A DNA stretch of 64,000 nt from Pseudoips prasinana (Eukaryota > Arthropoda > Insecta > Lepidoptera > Nolidae): assembly GCA_951640165.1 (NCBI GenBank), contig OX621234.1, forward strand, positions 8,437,001-8,501,000. Reading direction: 5' to 3'. Position 1 is the first letter of the stretch, and every line of letters begins with the position of its first letter. Shown here piece after piece: positions 51,587-61,299 of the stretch. Below the pieces are notes generated by a model. It was given only the letters and a program-made list of their open reading frames with translations. It was not told where the DNA came from and made no database searches. The position numbers and the translations under genes are program-made.

Positions 51587-54502
51587 ATGAGTAACATTGA
51601 CCAATTTGATCTTACTGTCCCTATCTCGTGTGGCCCTGAAGAATGTGCCTCATATGTTAAAAATACTCAACAGTATTTAAATATTCTGCAGCAGAATATT
51701 CGAAGTCTCAACTGCAATTTCCAAGAGTTAAATGTCCTACTTACTAGACTGAAATTATCATGTGATATTATCGTACTATCAGAATGTTGGCTATCGCGTG
51801 TGGTGAACTTGCCTATACTTGATGGATATATTTCACACAAAACAAGCGACAATTACAATCAAAATGACGGTGTTGTTGTCTATACAAACTGTAACTTAGA
51901 ATGTACTGTAGAGGAACCGTCCTTTCTGGAAGCAAACTGCTTGACGATTAAAATAAATAATAATACAGTGATAGTCGCTATTTATAGACCACCCAGTTTT
52001 AAATCACTAGACGTGTTTTTCAACTCTTTGCACAAGTTACTTGAGAAATTAACGTCTTTTAAAAATATCATCATAGTCGGTGATATAAATATTGACCTCC
52101 TAGGAAAAAACCCCGAGACCGCCGCTTACTTGGATATTCTTTCATTTCATGGGCTTCTTCCCGCCATCAATAGTCCAACCAGAGGTAAATCATGTCTGGA
52201 TCATGTTATATTAAAGACTAAGCTAAATGCTTTCACATTTTCCTTATACACCAGTATCACCGATCACGAAGCAGTATTATTTTGCCTAAAAAATTTCGTT
52301 GTTAAGACTAAACCTGTCAAATCAAAAGTATTTAGTAAAATTGCGATGGAAAAATTAAAATCTGAATGTTATAGCTATACTTTTGACAAAGTATATCAAG
52401 AATCAAATTTAAATGTTGCTACGAACACCTTCATTGATATACTACAAAAATTAATTTCGAATAACACGTTCAATCGATTAATTCCTAGAAGTAAGTACAT
52501 AATCAAACCTTGGATTACGCTCGGTATATTGCGTTGTATCCGTACTAGAGATAAAATGCACAAAAAATTGAAATCGAATTCAAATGACACCATATTAAAA
52601 ATATCGTACCTAAGATATCGTAATTACTGTAATAACCTACTTAAAAAACTCAAAACACAATATGAAAGAGACCAAATGATAAAGTCGAAGAATAACTCGA
52701 AAAAGCTCTGGTCTACGATCAAAACCATTACCAACAACAATAAGAATAAAAACGAAGTACCACTTCAACTATTGACGGCAACCACAAATCCTAAAGATGA
52801 GATCAACAAAATTAATGAGTATTTTGCAAATATAGGAAAACAACTTTCTGACAAGATCCCGTCTCATTTTACAAGTTTCAAGAAAGTTCCAAAGCCTCCT
52901 TTAAATTCATTTGTTCTCTTACCTACTAATCATGAAGAAGTTCAAAGAGAAATCCAACTTTTAAAAAGTGACTGCTCTCCTGGTTGGGACCAGATTAGTG
53001 CTGAGGTTTTAAAGCAATTATCTGTATATATAACTCCGGTACTCACCAACCTAATAAATCGTTGTTTTGATGCTGGGGTATTCCCCAATGCATTAAAGAA
53101 AGCTGTAGTACATCCGATACATAAGGCGGGAGCCAGAGATAGTGTCTGTAATTTTAGACCAATTGCAATTTTAACAACACTATCAAAAGTATTTGAGCGT
53201 ATCATTAAAAATAGACTAACTGATTACTTAGAAAAACGAAATTTACTTTCTAACGCACAATATGGATTTCGATCAGGACGGTCAACTACAAACGCTGTAT
53301 TTAACCTTGTAAACCACATAGTTAGTACTCTAGATAAAAATAGTAAATGTTTAACCATATTTATTGACCTTGCAAAGGCGTTTGACACTATTTCTGCTCC
53401 CCGACTTTTGCAAAAACTTGAGGACCTTGGCATCAGAGGTATCCCTCTGTTATTACTCACAGACTATTTACAAAATAGAACACAATGTGTTAAGATAGAT
53501 AAGCACGTAAGTGACGATTTACCGGTTACATTTGGCGTGCCACAAGGCAGTATATTGGGACCTACTCTTTTTCTCTGCTACATTAACGAACTCTGTGATC
53601 AAAATATCCAAAACTGCCGCATCTCAGCATATGCAGATGATATGGCCTTAACTTTTTTTGCTGACTCCCAAAATGAATTGTTTAAACTTGCGCAAGATGG
53701 GTTCAACAATGTGTGCCACTGGTTATCCTCAAATTCTCTCACTTTAAATACGGATAAAACTAAATACATTGTTTTTTCAATAAATAACCGTAGGGAACTT
53801 CCTAACTCTAACAATATTATCTCCGCACATAGATGTAACTTCCCTCCAACTTTGAATTGCACCTGTCCCAAAATAACCCCAACGAGGTCTGTTTTATATC
53901 TGGGTATAGAAATTGATAGAAATCTAACGTTCGAAAACCACATACATTCACTAACTAAAAGAATACGCAAGCTCACGTATATTTTTAAAGAAGTTCGTGA
54001 TGTAGATGAGAAACAGACCATTAGGATGGTATACGAGGCTTTGGTCCAATCTATTATAACATATTGTGTTACCACATGGGGAGGTGCCAATAAATCCAAA
54101 ATGATATCTCTTGAACGAGCACAGAGGATGATCCTTAAAGTGAGCCTAGCGAAACCTCGTTTATTCCCCACCACTAAACTATATGAAGAAGCACAGGTTT
54201 TGACTGTGCGACAATTATATGTTATGCAAACTGTACTCCTTAAGCATACCAACATACCTGACGACAGTAGGAAACGCATTGCGCTTTCCAGAAGGAATTA
54301 CGCAGTATGTGAGCCTGCTGCTGTGCATACTTCTTTTGCGCAAAAGTTTTTCCCATACCGAGGTAGTATGCTGTACAACAAAATAAATAAAATAATACCA
54401 ATAGTTAACTGTCGCAAATCTGGATGTAAGAAAACGGTTCAAAAGTGGTTACTGAACCTAGATTATGTAGAAACCGAAAAACTACTTGATCAGCCACGAT
54501 AG
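51587..54502 (+). CDS. LINE ORF2: AP-endonuclease and reverse transcriptase
   Basis: 971 aa, uninterrupted, starting at ATG 51587. It nicks target DNA and copies the element RNA at the nick (target-primed reverse transcription). Endonuclease (about 30-235): QQNIRS with Asn37, LSECW with Glu66, YRPPS, GDINID with Asp166 and Asn168, SCLDH with Asp205, ITDH with His227. RT (about 470-770): NFRPIAIL from 522, QYGFRSGRST from 558, FIDLAKAFD with Asp594, GVPQGS 650-655, YADD 682-685, then VLYLGIEID. The C-terminal region has SLERAQRMILK and the acidic/basic end. No RNase H or restriction-like endonuclease is seen. All catalytic residues are present, so the enzyme could be active if expressed. It fits the CR1/Jockey group; the exact clade is not decided. 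Minus-strand open frames across it are shadows. Confidence 0.97.
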   Translation: MSNIDQFDLTVPISCGPEECASYVKNTQQYLNILQQNIRSLNCNFQELNVLLTRLKLSCDIIVLSECWLSRVVNLPILDGYISHKTSDNYNQNDGVVVYTNCNLECTVEEPSFLEANCLTIKINNNTVIVAIYRPPSFKSLDVFFNSLHKLLEKLTSFKNIIIVGDINIDLLGKNPETAAYLDILSFHGLLPAINSPTRGKSCLDHVILKTKLNAFTFSLYTSITDHEAVLFCLKNFVVKTKPVKSKVFSKIAMEKLKSECYSYTFDKVYQESNLNVATNTFIDILQKLISNNTFNRLIPRSKYIIKPWITLGILRCIRTRDKMHKKLKSNSNDTILKISYLRYRNYCNNLLKKLKTQYERDQMIKSKNNSKKLWSTIKTITNNNKNKNEVPLQLLTATTNPKDEINKINEYFANIGKQLSDKIPSHFTSFKKVPKPPLNSFVLLPTNHEEVQREIQLLKSDCSPGWDQISAEVLKQLSVYITPVLTNLINRCFDAGVFPNALKKAVVHPIHKAGARDSVCNFRPIAILTTLSKVFERIIKNRLTDYLEKRNLLSNAQYGFRSGRSTTNAVFNLVNHIVSTLDKNSKCLTIFIDLAKAFDTISAPRLLQKLEDLGIRGIPLLLLTDYLQNRTQCVKIDKHVSDDLPVTFGVPQGSILGPTLFLCYINELCDQNIQNCRISAYADDMALTFFADSQNELFKLAQDGFNNVCHWLSSNSLTLNTDKTKYIVFSINNRRELPNSNNIISAHRCNFPPTLNCTCPKITPTRSVLYLGIEIDRNLTFENHIHSLTKRIRKLTYIFKEVRDVDEKQTIRMVYEALVQSIITYCVTTWGGANKSKMISLERAQRMILKVSLAKPRLFPTTKLYEEAQVLTVRQLYVMQTVLLKHTNIPDDSRKRIALSRRNYAVCEPAAVHTSFAQKFFPYRGSMLYNKINKIIPIVNCRKSGCKKTVQKWLLNLDYVETEKLLDQPR

Positions 54503-54679
54503 CGAATATATATTAATATACATTATATACCCGTACATATTTTTTTTAGCATTATTGTAGGTTTCAATAGATATATATATATATACGTAATCTCGTATAT
54601 GAGTCATTGTATTATATATACATTGTCATACATACGCAAACACTCATAAACACACCCCCACACACACACATACACACAC

Positions 54680-54743
<64 letters not shown>

Positions 54744-54962
54744 CCGTTTGTTATCCCGTTGACATAATATTTATAATGTATCACTTTAAGTTTTGGGGGG
54801 GCCTGGAGTGCTAAAATACAGACCTAGGCTTAGCTTAGACTCCAGATCTCCCACAAGTTACAAATTTTGCCAAACCTTTTGTCAACTGTATTTACTAATA
54901 CCTAAGAATGTAATTTGTGGAGATAAAATAAACCATTTTTATTATTATTATTTATTATTAAT
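54503..54962 (+). promoter_or_regulatory. LINE 3' UTR with (CA)n and (ATT)n tail
   Basis: Contains an (AT)n stretch (54570-54590), a long CA/CACA microsatellite (54650-54744), a G-run (GGGGGGG, 54795-54801), the AATAAA-containing GATAAAATAAACCATTTTT, and the terminal (ATT)n. The tail is probably what the RT recognises for priming. Confidence 0.7.
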
Positions 54963-55090
54963 TTACGATTTTATGATTAAATTTCAAGCTTAAAAATTGA
55001 ATTTTAAAGGTTTAGATATAATTAACTACGTATTATCTGAAAGGTTCTGCCTTTATCAAAGTAAGAATTCCATTATATTATTTATTATGG
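54963..55090 (-). mobile_element. Retroposon F1, part after the LINE
   Basis: AACTACGTATTATCTGAAAG + GTTCTGCC and GTAAGAATTCCATTATATTA correspond to 7260-7320 of the intact F1 copy and complete the interrupted copy at 50668. Confidence 0.7.
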
Positions 55091-55514
55091 ACGACAATAA
55101 TTATGTTACATTGTACGTCCATCACGCTCGTAACTTAAATGTTATGAACTAATTACTTATATTAAGTTAATTTCGAGTATTTCAATTATGTTTTTACAAT
55201 TTTATAAATGCAACTAACGTCCACTTTGAGACTTTGACCGTCACAATTCTCACTCGTGCGTTGACTTTGGCCAAATAAGTGATAGATTAAAAAAAATGCA
55301 TTATTTCTCTAACTACTAAAAGCAACCCTCCCGCAGATAGCATTCTAGCTATGTTTTGCTTTTCGAAATATAACTGAGAACTGCTTAAAATTGGCACTGG
55401 TAAACAGTGACTGTAATAACTCGGCCACAAATAACGCGCGCCGCGCTTTGACTCCCAATGTGCAATACGCAAAGTAAACGGTACTAAAATCGCAATAATT
55501 AATGCTTTTTTTCA
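55091..55514. other. No feature recognised
   Basis: Includes a GC-richer patch (GCGCGCCGCGCTTTGACTCC, 55435-55454) but nothing assignable. Confidence 0.45.
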
Positions 55515-55775
55515 TCATCATCATCATCATTACAGCTAAATGAGTCCACTGCTGGACAAGCCTCCCTCAAGAATCGTCTTGGGGGGATATGCCATAATCG
55601 CCACGCTTGGCAGGCGGGTTGGCGATCGCAGTAAGATGGTCATAGTAATCAGAAGGAAGCTGCTGCCCATTCTCTGGTAGATATTCCCTTGGGTCGACTT
55701 CTACGCCCCCCACGGGATGAGATGGGGTGATGATATTCTGATTCTGATATTTGTCGCCGTCACCACACAGCTGCT
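55515..55775 (-). mobile_element. S6 repeat, near full length
   Basis: (CAT)n, CCACTGCTGGACAAGCCTCC, GGGATATGCCATAATCGCCA, GGTTGGCGATCGCAGTAAGA, ACTTCTACGCCCCCCACGGG and GCCGTCACCACACAGC. Best-preserved S6 copy here. Confidence 0.88.
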
Positions 55776-56589
55776 TTTTTTATTTTACATTAATTATTGC
55801 GATTTTAGAATTGTTTACTTTTATGTTTAGGTATACAATTATTAGATGAATCACAAAAGAATCACTTCACAAGCCATATCTAGTTAAACTATAGCCGTTA
55901 CGTTTGCGTTTTGAAGATTAAAAATGTGATTTTTTTTTTGTTGTGTGCACTATCGCCTTGTGCAAATGGTGTTTTTGGTCTGCAATTAGCCTCGAAGGCA
56001 TAGATAAAGCGGTTGTTTAATTTTAATTTGACTAAATATTATAATAACTGGAGTATACTCCGATTGCATATACTTATTAATGGCCTCCTGCTCGAACTTT
56101 AGCCATCGGGGTCCATCAAGCGAAGTCTTTTGTGACGTGTCTTAGTGCACAACATAGGCACACTAATCTACGCACACACTCTCAAAATTATATGAGATGG
56201 GCACGCTAAAAACCAAACAATTGACCTTTCTTTGTTTTTGGCTTGCATATTTACACCACTGTGTATGTGACGCACACACACATACACAATGGTGTAAATA
56301 TGTCAGCTGAAAGTCGTGTACTGTAGTAAAAGGGCCTTTTTTACGTAGTGGAAATGCTCTAGTCGCACGTAGTGTGCGGCTCGACCCACTAAAACCACCA
56401 CGGTAGCCAGCCTCACAGTGCTTGTAGCGGGGGCTCTGGGTACTCATGAACAATCTAGCCAGTACCCTCGCTGTACACTGAGAGCCCGCGAGACTCTCAC
56501 CCAGGGAGGGGAGGGGCCTGAATGCCTCCCCCCCTCCCCAGTACGCACAAGCGTGTTACCTGAGCTACAGCAGGTTACCTCTTCCCAGG
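55776..56589. other. No gene recognised
   Basis: Includes an imperfect inverted pair around CACACACACATACACAATGG and the CCACTGTGTATGTGACG segment (56250-56295), and a GC-richer section 56340-56560 (GAGAGCCCGCGAGACTCTCA). No coding evidence. Confidence 0.45.
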
Positions 56590-56755
56590 ACCGTAGTATA
56601 AGGGCCTACCTCCAGTCATCTCCACAATTGCCAGTCTTACGCTACCCACATCCAGAGACTTCTAGCAAACCCCACAAGATCATCAGCTCACCTTGTGGGA
56701 GGCCAGCACACGCTGGTCGCTACTCGAGAACCTTTCTGCCTCAGCGGTCGTCAAT
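56590..56755 (-). repeat. RTE LINE fragment, 3' tail missing
   Basis: ATCTCCACAATTGCCAGTCT, CACATCCAGAGACTTCTAGC and ACTCGAGAACCTTTCTGCCT in the reversed RTE order; more diverged than 49518. Confidence 0.75.
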
Positions 56756-57304
56756 TTATATATTCATACACATTGCAAGAAGTAAATTGTGATGTTGACT
56801 CCGTCTATAATTACCTATATCATTTTGTAAAAGAGCTGATACTCTTAGACTGCTGGACTGATATAAATCAAACATAGCTAAGAATCACCGCAAGGAAACT
56901 GGCTATCGAGCGAGAGCCAGTTTGAGAGCTACGGTGCCACAGATGGACACACACACACACACAACGGACATCGACGTGAAACTTTTAACACCCCTCTTTT
57001 TGATTCTCAGGTTAAGATCACAGATTATGAGGTTAAGACCCTCAGCTATTAGTTTAGAATTTCGGCATTTAGAATATATTTATTTTGGTTCGTTAGCTCA
57101 ATTAGTTGAAGGAATATCTTTTAAAATTTTGTAGCATACCATTACCTACACGCCGTATCATTATTTTATCCCGTCAACATTCACCGCGTATTATTAGATG
57201 GTTCTGTATTACCGATCTGCTAATTTCATTTACATTATTATGTTGGTGCATTAAATATTAATTACTATTCTCGTATCTAGTGTATGACTGTAGACAAGTT
57301 ACTT
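56756..57304. other. No feature recognised
   Basis: Contains (CA)n at 56949-56961. No gene recognised. Confidence 0.45.
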
Positions 57305-57497
57305 ATTCATCACCAGGACAGCTGAAAGAACTCCGCTGCTGGACAAGCCTCCCCCAAGAATCATCGTGGGGGTATATGCCAGACGGAAGCTGTTGCCTGT
57401 CCTCTAGTAGATATTCCCTAAGGTTGACTTCAACGCCCCCCACGGGATAAGATGGGGTGATGATATTCTGATATTCGCCACCGACACCACACAGCAG
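57305..57497 (-). mobile_element. S6 repeat, internally deleted
   Basis: CATCACCAGGACAGCTGAAA, CCGCTGCTGGACAAGCC, GGGGGTATATGCC then directly AGACGGAAGCTGTTGCCTGT, and CCCCCCACGGGATAAGATGG. The GGTTGGCGATCGCAG block is deleted. Confidence 0.85.
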
Positions 57498-57508
57498 AAT
57501 ACTTATTA

Positions 57509-58077
57509 GAAAAACCGGCCAAGTTCGAGTCAGACTCGCCCATGAAGGGTTCCGTAGCAGCAAGTATTTCAGTTGATTAAATGAAAGCAAATTGTGGTCT
57601 ACGATCCATGACGTATTAAAAAAAACTACTTGCTAGATCTCGTTCAAACCAATTTTCGTTGTTAGTTTGCATGGTAATGTACATCATATATTTTTTTTAG
57701 TTTTATCATTCTCTTATTTTAGAAGTTACAGGGGGGGGACACTCATTTTACCACTTTGGAAGTGTCTCTCGCGCAAACTACTAAACTAAAACTACTAAAC
57801 TGAATTAGAAAAAAAACATATTAGAAACCTCAATATCATTTTGGTACGATGAAAAAAAAATTTTTTGAGTTTCATTTCTATGTATTATTGTTCTTTTTCT
57901 ATTTTTGTGTAAAAATCATAATACGGTTCACCGAATACATCTACTTACCAAGTTTCAACATTACAGCTCTTATAGTTTCGCAAAAATTGGCTGTGACATA
58001 CGGACGGACAGACCGACAGACCGACAGACCGACAGACAGACAGACAGACATGACGAATCTCTACGGAACCCTAAAAA
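57509..58077 (+). mobile_element. Repeat R, full-length-like copy
   Basis: AAAACCGGCCAAGTTCGAGT start, GGGTTCCGTAGCAGCAAGTA, G-run before ACACTCATTTTACCACTTTG, CATACGGACGGACAGACCGA with (GACAGACC)n, ending CTACGGAACCCTAAAAA. It lacks the second GGGTTCCGTTTTTGCC block present in 61493-62086. Confidence 0.92.
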
Positions 58078-58510
58078 GTATCATCATCTCATCATCATTT
58101 GCACTTGATGCACGGAACAAATTCCATGCGAGTTGAACTCGAACTTAAGCGGTTTCATTTAAGTATACCTACACGTTATTAAATTTAAATTTTTGCCTAA
58201 AAATATGCCTGATATTTACACGTTTCATCTCCCGTTAGCATATTTTACTTTGTCTTACCCCAGACATCCATTTCTTTAGCTACGATGTTTTCCGCGAACG
58301 ATAAATGTATTGTTTATTCCATATAATTGAATTTACTTTTCCGTTATGAAGCAACCCTCGTCAAATGGATGAATTGACATTATTTTTAGAAAATTTTAGA
58401 CTATTCGTCATACACAAAGTAAGGGAACTGTAGCTCCCTTGACCAGCGCCGCAGATTTAATTAGGTTATGGAATAGATTGTAGCATTCGTTCCCCGTCCA
58501 GAAAAAATAA
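58078..58510. other. No feature recognised
   Basis: AT-rich sequence. Confidence 0.5.
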
Positions 58511-58650
58511 CAGAGTCTTCCCTTACCATCCCGTGGGGGTCATAAAAGATGACTAAGGGATACACCAGGCGGTTGGCCAGCAGCGACTCCTCTGTTTTTC
58601 AACAGAGGAGTCGCCGCTCGCCAACCTTTGGGGGAGGCCTATGTAGTCAA
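58511..58650 (+). repeat. Dispersed repeat with internal hairpin
   Basis: CCATCCCGTGGGGGTCATAA, AAGATGACTAAGGGATACAC. Then a hairpin at 58583-58614 (GCGACTCCTCTGTT, loop TTTC, complement), with further pairing of GGTTGG and CCAACC outside. Related to 60187-60237. Confidence 0.7.
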
Positions 58651-59289
58651 TCAGTAGCCAAATGAAATCTAACTCTAACCCTAACCTAACCTCCTTAGTT
58701 ACTGGTTTCCTTAGGGTTTTGAGTTACTATGGCAAATGCTATAATAATCCTGGTAGCTAGATGTAACAGTTAGACTACAAGCCGACCCAATAGAAATCGA
58801 AAAAGGCTAACCAGAATGAGATTTTAAAAAGGAATGATTATTATTTAATTTTTATCTTATGACCTATTCTAAATAATTAATTATTGTCTTGTGTTGTGTT
58901 GTTCTTTATTTCTACTATTGTATTTCGAGTGCTCGGCGTGTATAAGTGTAGGTACTTTGTGTTCCTAGATGCAATAATGATAATTTTTTTCTAAAATAAA
59001 TACTATTTTCTTATTACTTTCATTATAGAGTCTTTCACGAGAAGAAGTAAAGAAGGGGGTGGATTTGGAAGTATCCGTAATTTTCTAAGGGAGAATCATA
59101 ATAAACATCCAATACTGATCACGCCATCTATACTGTATTGTTCGCACTAAATAAAAGCATTGTGCCCACTTAAATGGTTGGGAGAACCTACTGGGTACTA
59201 TCGTTTTTGGAGTGGCCACGATGATGGCGCTGTTGGATGATATCATGTATGTATATGTAAAGCTATCTTAAAAAAATATTCACATTCGA
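58651..59289. other. No gene recognised
   Basis: A short CTAACCCTAACCTAACC run (58674-58690) resembles the insect telomere unit but is only about two units long. Confidence 0.5.
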
Positions 59290-59452
59290 AATTCTTTTTT
59301 TTTGAAGAGAACTCCCGCACTATGGATTCTAATCCCTGTGTCGCGGAGCACTTTACAAACATATAATAGACGGACACAAATTACATCCAGAGTCAGAATC
59401 CTCATGGGTAACTCCTTATGGGTAACACAAATATTAATTCGACGTGCAGTCA
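59290..59452 (-). mobile_element. SINE S1, degraded
   Basis: CTCCCGCACTATGGATTCTA, TTTACAAACATATAATAGAC, AAATTACATCCAGAGTCAGA and end GACGTGCAGTC; the box-B region is deleted. Confidence 0.75.
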
Positions 59453-59569
59453 AGTATTAAGCATTAATTACATGAATTAATAAAATAGTCATAAAACTAT
59501 CTCTCTCACGCACATAAACACTTTAAAAGACACGCGAATTCTCTAAATTTGACAATTCATTGATATAAG

Positions 59570-59905
59570 CCAGCTAAATAACTAAATCAAAACCAATACA
59601 AATTAAATATTAAGTATTTCTAAGTTTTCCGTGTACCTAAATATGTATATGTACAGACGCCTTCACATCCAGCTACCCCAATCTATCAAATTTATTTTAT
59701 AGATTTTCAACTTTATCACAAAAGCATAAGGTTCACTTTCAATTGGGGAAATTTGACAGAAAATTTGACATTAGGGATAGCTTGATGTGCTGGCGTCTGT
59801 ACCTATCTAGAAATAATAATGTATACTTACCATAATATTACAATCATGAACATTTTCTGACTATTTACAAGTGCTTTTGTAAAACCTACGTGAATAAAAA
59901 CCTTT
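59570..59905 (+). mobile_element. Retroposon F1 with MITE M2 inside
   Basis: TTTCCGTGTACCTAAATATG precedes M2. After it come CTATCTAGAAATAATAATGT, CTGACTATTTACAAGTGC and ACGTGAATAAAAACCTTTAT. Confidence 0.85.
59654..59799. mobile_element. MITE M2
   Basis: CAGACGCCTTCACATCCAGC to AGCTTGATGTGCTGGCGTCTG, flanked by TA (59652-59653 and 59800-59801). Compared with the empty F1 site at 5219-5238, the insertion duplicated a TA. The right arm carries a duplicated AAATTTGACA. Confidence 0.95.
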
Positions 59906-60186
59906 ATGTTAAAGATCTCTCATTTAATAAAAACAAAACACCACACACAATTATACGGCAGAAAGCAATAAGCTTGAAAATAGCAAATATACACGCCATC
60001 TATACTTTACTGCTCGAACAAAATAAGAACAGTATGTGTTAGAAGGGTGGAATGAGACGACCCGCTAGTTCCATGGGTTCATATAGCGTACATTTTGGAA
60101 TTAATATTATAATTAAATATAAACTGCTTTTATTCACATAGACTAACTGTGGTATTTCTGACATAGAAAGAATAACAGGGCTATCG

Positions 60187-60960
60187 CATACCATCCCGTG
60201 AGTGTCGTAAAAGGCGACTAAATGATACATCAGTGCGTCTACCACGAGTTCCTGCAGTTTACTTACTCGATCACACGTACAGTTTCCTCCCATACATTGA
60301 GCACCAGCGCCTCTCGCGGAAACTCATCATCATCATCATATCAGCCGAAAGACGTCCACTGCTGGATAAAGGCCTCCCCCAAGGATCTCCACAATTGCCG
60401 GTCTTGTGCTATTCGCATCCAGCAGTTTCCAGCGACCCGCACAAGATCATCGGTCCATCTTGTAGGGGGCCTGCCCACGCTGCGTCTTCCGGTTCGTGGT
60501 CGCCACTCGAGAACCTTTCTGCCCCAACGGCCGTCAGCTCTACGAGCTATGTGCCCTGCCCACTGCCACTTCAGCTTGGCAATTCTTCGGGCTATGTCGG
60601 TGACTTTGGTTCGCCTGCGGATTTCGACATTTCGGATGCGATCCCGCAGGGAAACTCCGAGCATAGCCCTCTCCATTGCTCTTTGGGTGACCTTGACCTC
60701 GCGGAAACTATTAAGAACTAAAACTCTGGTGCTCAATGCATGGAACGAAACTGTACGTGTTATCGAGTAAGTAAACTGCAGGAACTCGTCCTAGAGGCAC
60801 AGGTAGTCGGTTAGCAGCGCAACCTGTGTACTATAGTTACCACCTCACTGCGGTCACCAACTCGCATACTAAGCGCGGTGTGTACAGCAAACCGCTACAA
60901 ATGGCAACGTTATAGAAACTTTTGGGAGAGGCGTATCAGGCGATTGGCACACTGCATGAA
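60187..60960 (+). repeat. Composite: dispersed repeat with foldback and RTE insert
   Basis: The left end CATCCCGTGAGTGTCGTAAA and GGCGACTAAATGATACATC is the same family as 58511. Inverted arms of about 60 bp follow (60240-60310 and 60725-60795). The RTE insert sits in the loop. The right end carries TACAAATGGCAACGTTATAG and TTTTGGGAGAGGCGTATC. Confidence 0.75.
60325..60697 (-). pseudogene. RTE LINE 3' end with 12-bp target duplication
   Basis: Flanked by CTCGCGGAAACT (60313-60324 and 60698-60709). On the minus strand it encodes VTQRAMERAMLGVSLRDRIR, RTKVTDIARRIAKLKWQWAG + HIARR, then GRPPTRWTDDLVRVAGNCWM and WRSLGEAFIQQWTSFG, then a (GAT/ATG)n tail. It is the open C-terminal part of an RTE ORF, truncated before the RT core. 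The reading frame is still intact, so the insertion is fairly young. The plus-strand open frames across it are shadows. Confidence 0.93.
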
Positions 60961-61022
60961 CGCACGTGGATGTGGTGCCATATTCTGTGTGTTGGACTGT
61001 GCGTGTTTTCTATACTATATAC

Positions 61023-61264
61023 CAGTGATTTACAACCTGTGGGTCGCGACCCCCTGGGGGGTCGTGAAGCCTCTATAGGGGGGTCGCGAAAGTTCTATAG
61101 GGAAGTTACAAAAAGTTGGGAAAGCTAGTCATAGGGTCGCAAATGAATTTCGAGTATTATGATTATTCAATATGTGTCACAATCACAAAATAAAAGATAC
61201 ATGGAAAAAAAGCGGGTATAAAAAGGGTAGAGGGGTCGCGTGATGAAAAAGGTTAAAAACACTG
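61023..61264. mobile_element. hAT-type MITE, short version
   Basis: Ends CAGTGATTTACAACCT and AGGTTAAAAACACTG, exact 8-bp duplication CTATATAC (61015-61022 and 61265-61272). 242 bp. Matches the outer parts of 2195-2621. Confidence 0.96.
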
Positions 61265-61299
61265 CTATATACTGATACTTACAAGCAACGTTAGAACAC

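Larger units (their letters stand above)
50826..54962 (+). mobile_element. 5'-truncated CR1/Jockey-type LINE, about 4.1 kb
   Basis: Order: C-terminal end of ORF1 (about 50833-50982), an open spacer (50983-51573), complete ORF2 (51587-54502), a 3' UTR with a CA microsatellite, a GATAAAATAAACC polyadenylation-like signal and an (ATT)n tail (about 54938-54962). The flanking F1 halves (50668-50825 and 54963-55090) show the insertion limits to within tens of bases. I could not identify a target duplication. Because ORF1 is cut, this copy is probably not autonomous, but its intact ORF2 implies a recent insertion. Confidence 0.88.

Noticed and set aside
53599..54279. 226-codon minus-strand open frame
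   Set aside because: It lies antisense to the LINE ORF2 reverse transcriptase, whose motifs are clear on the plus strand.
57849..58136. 95-codon frame with an RTDRQTDRPTDRQTD stretch
   Set aside because: Produced by the GACAGACC simple repeat inside repeat R.
58674..58690. Possible telomeric repeat (CCTAA)n
   Set aside because: Only about two units, not in an array and not next to telomere-specific retrotransposons.
60222..60770. Plus-strand frames of 162 and 182 codons
   Set aside because: They cross the junction of a foldback and an RTE insert and are antisense to the recognisable RTE C-terminus.
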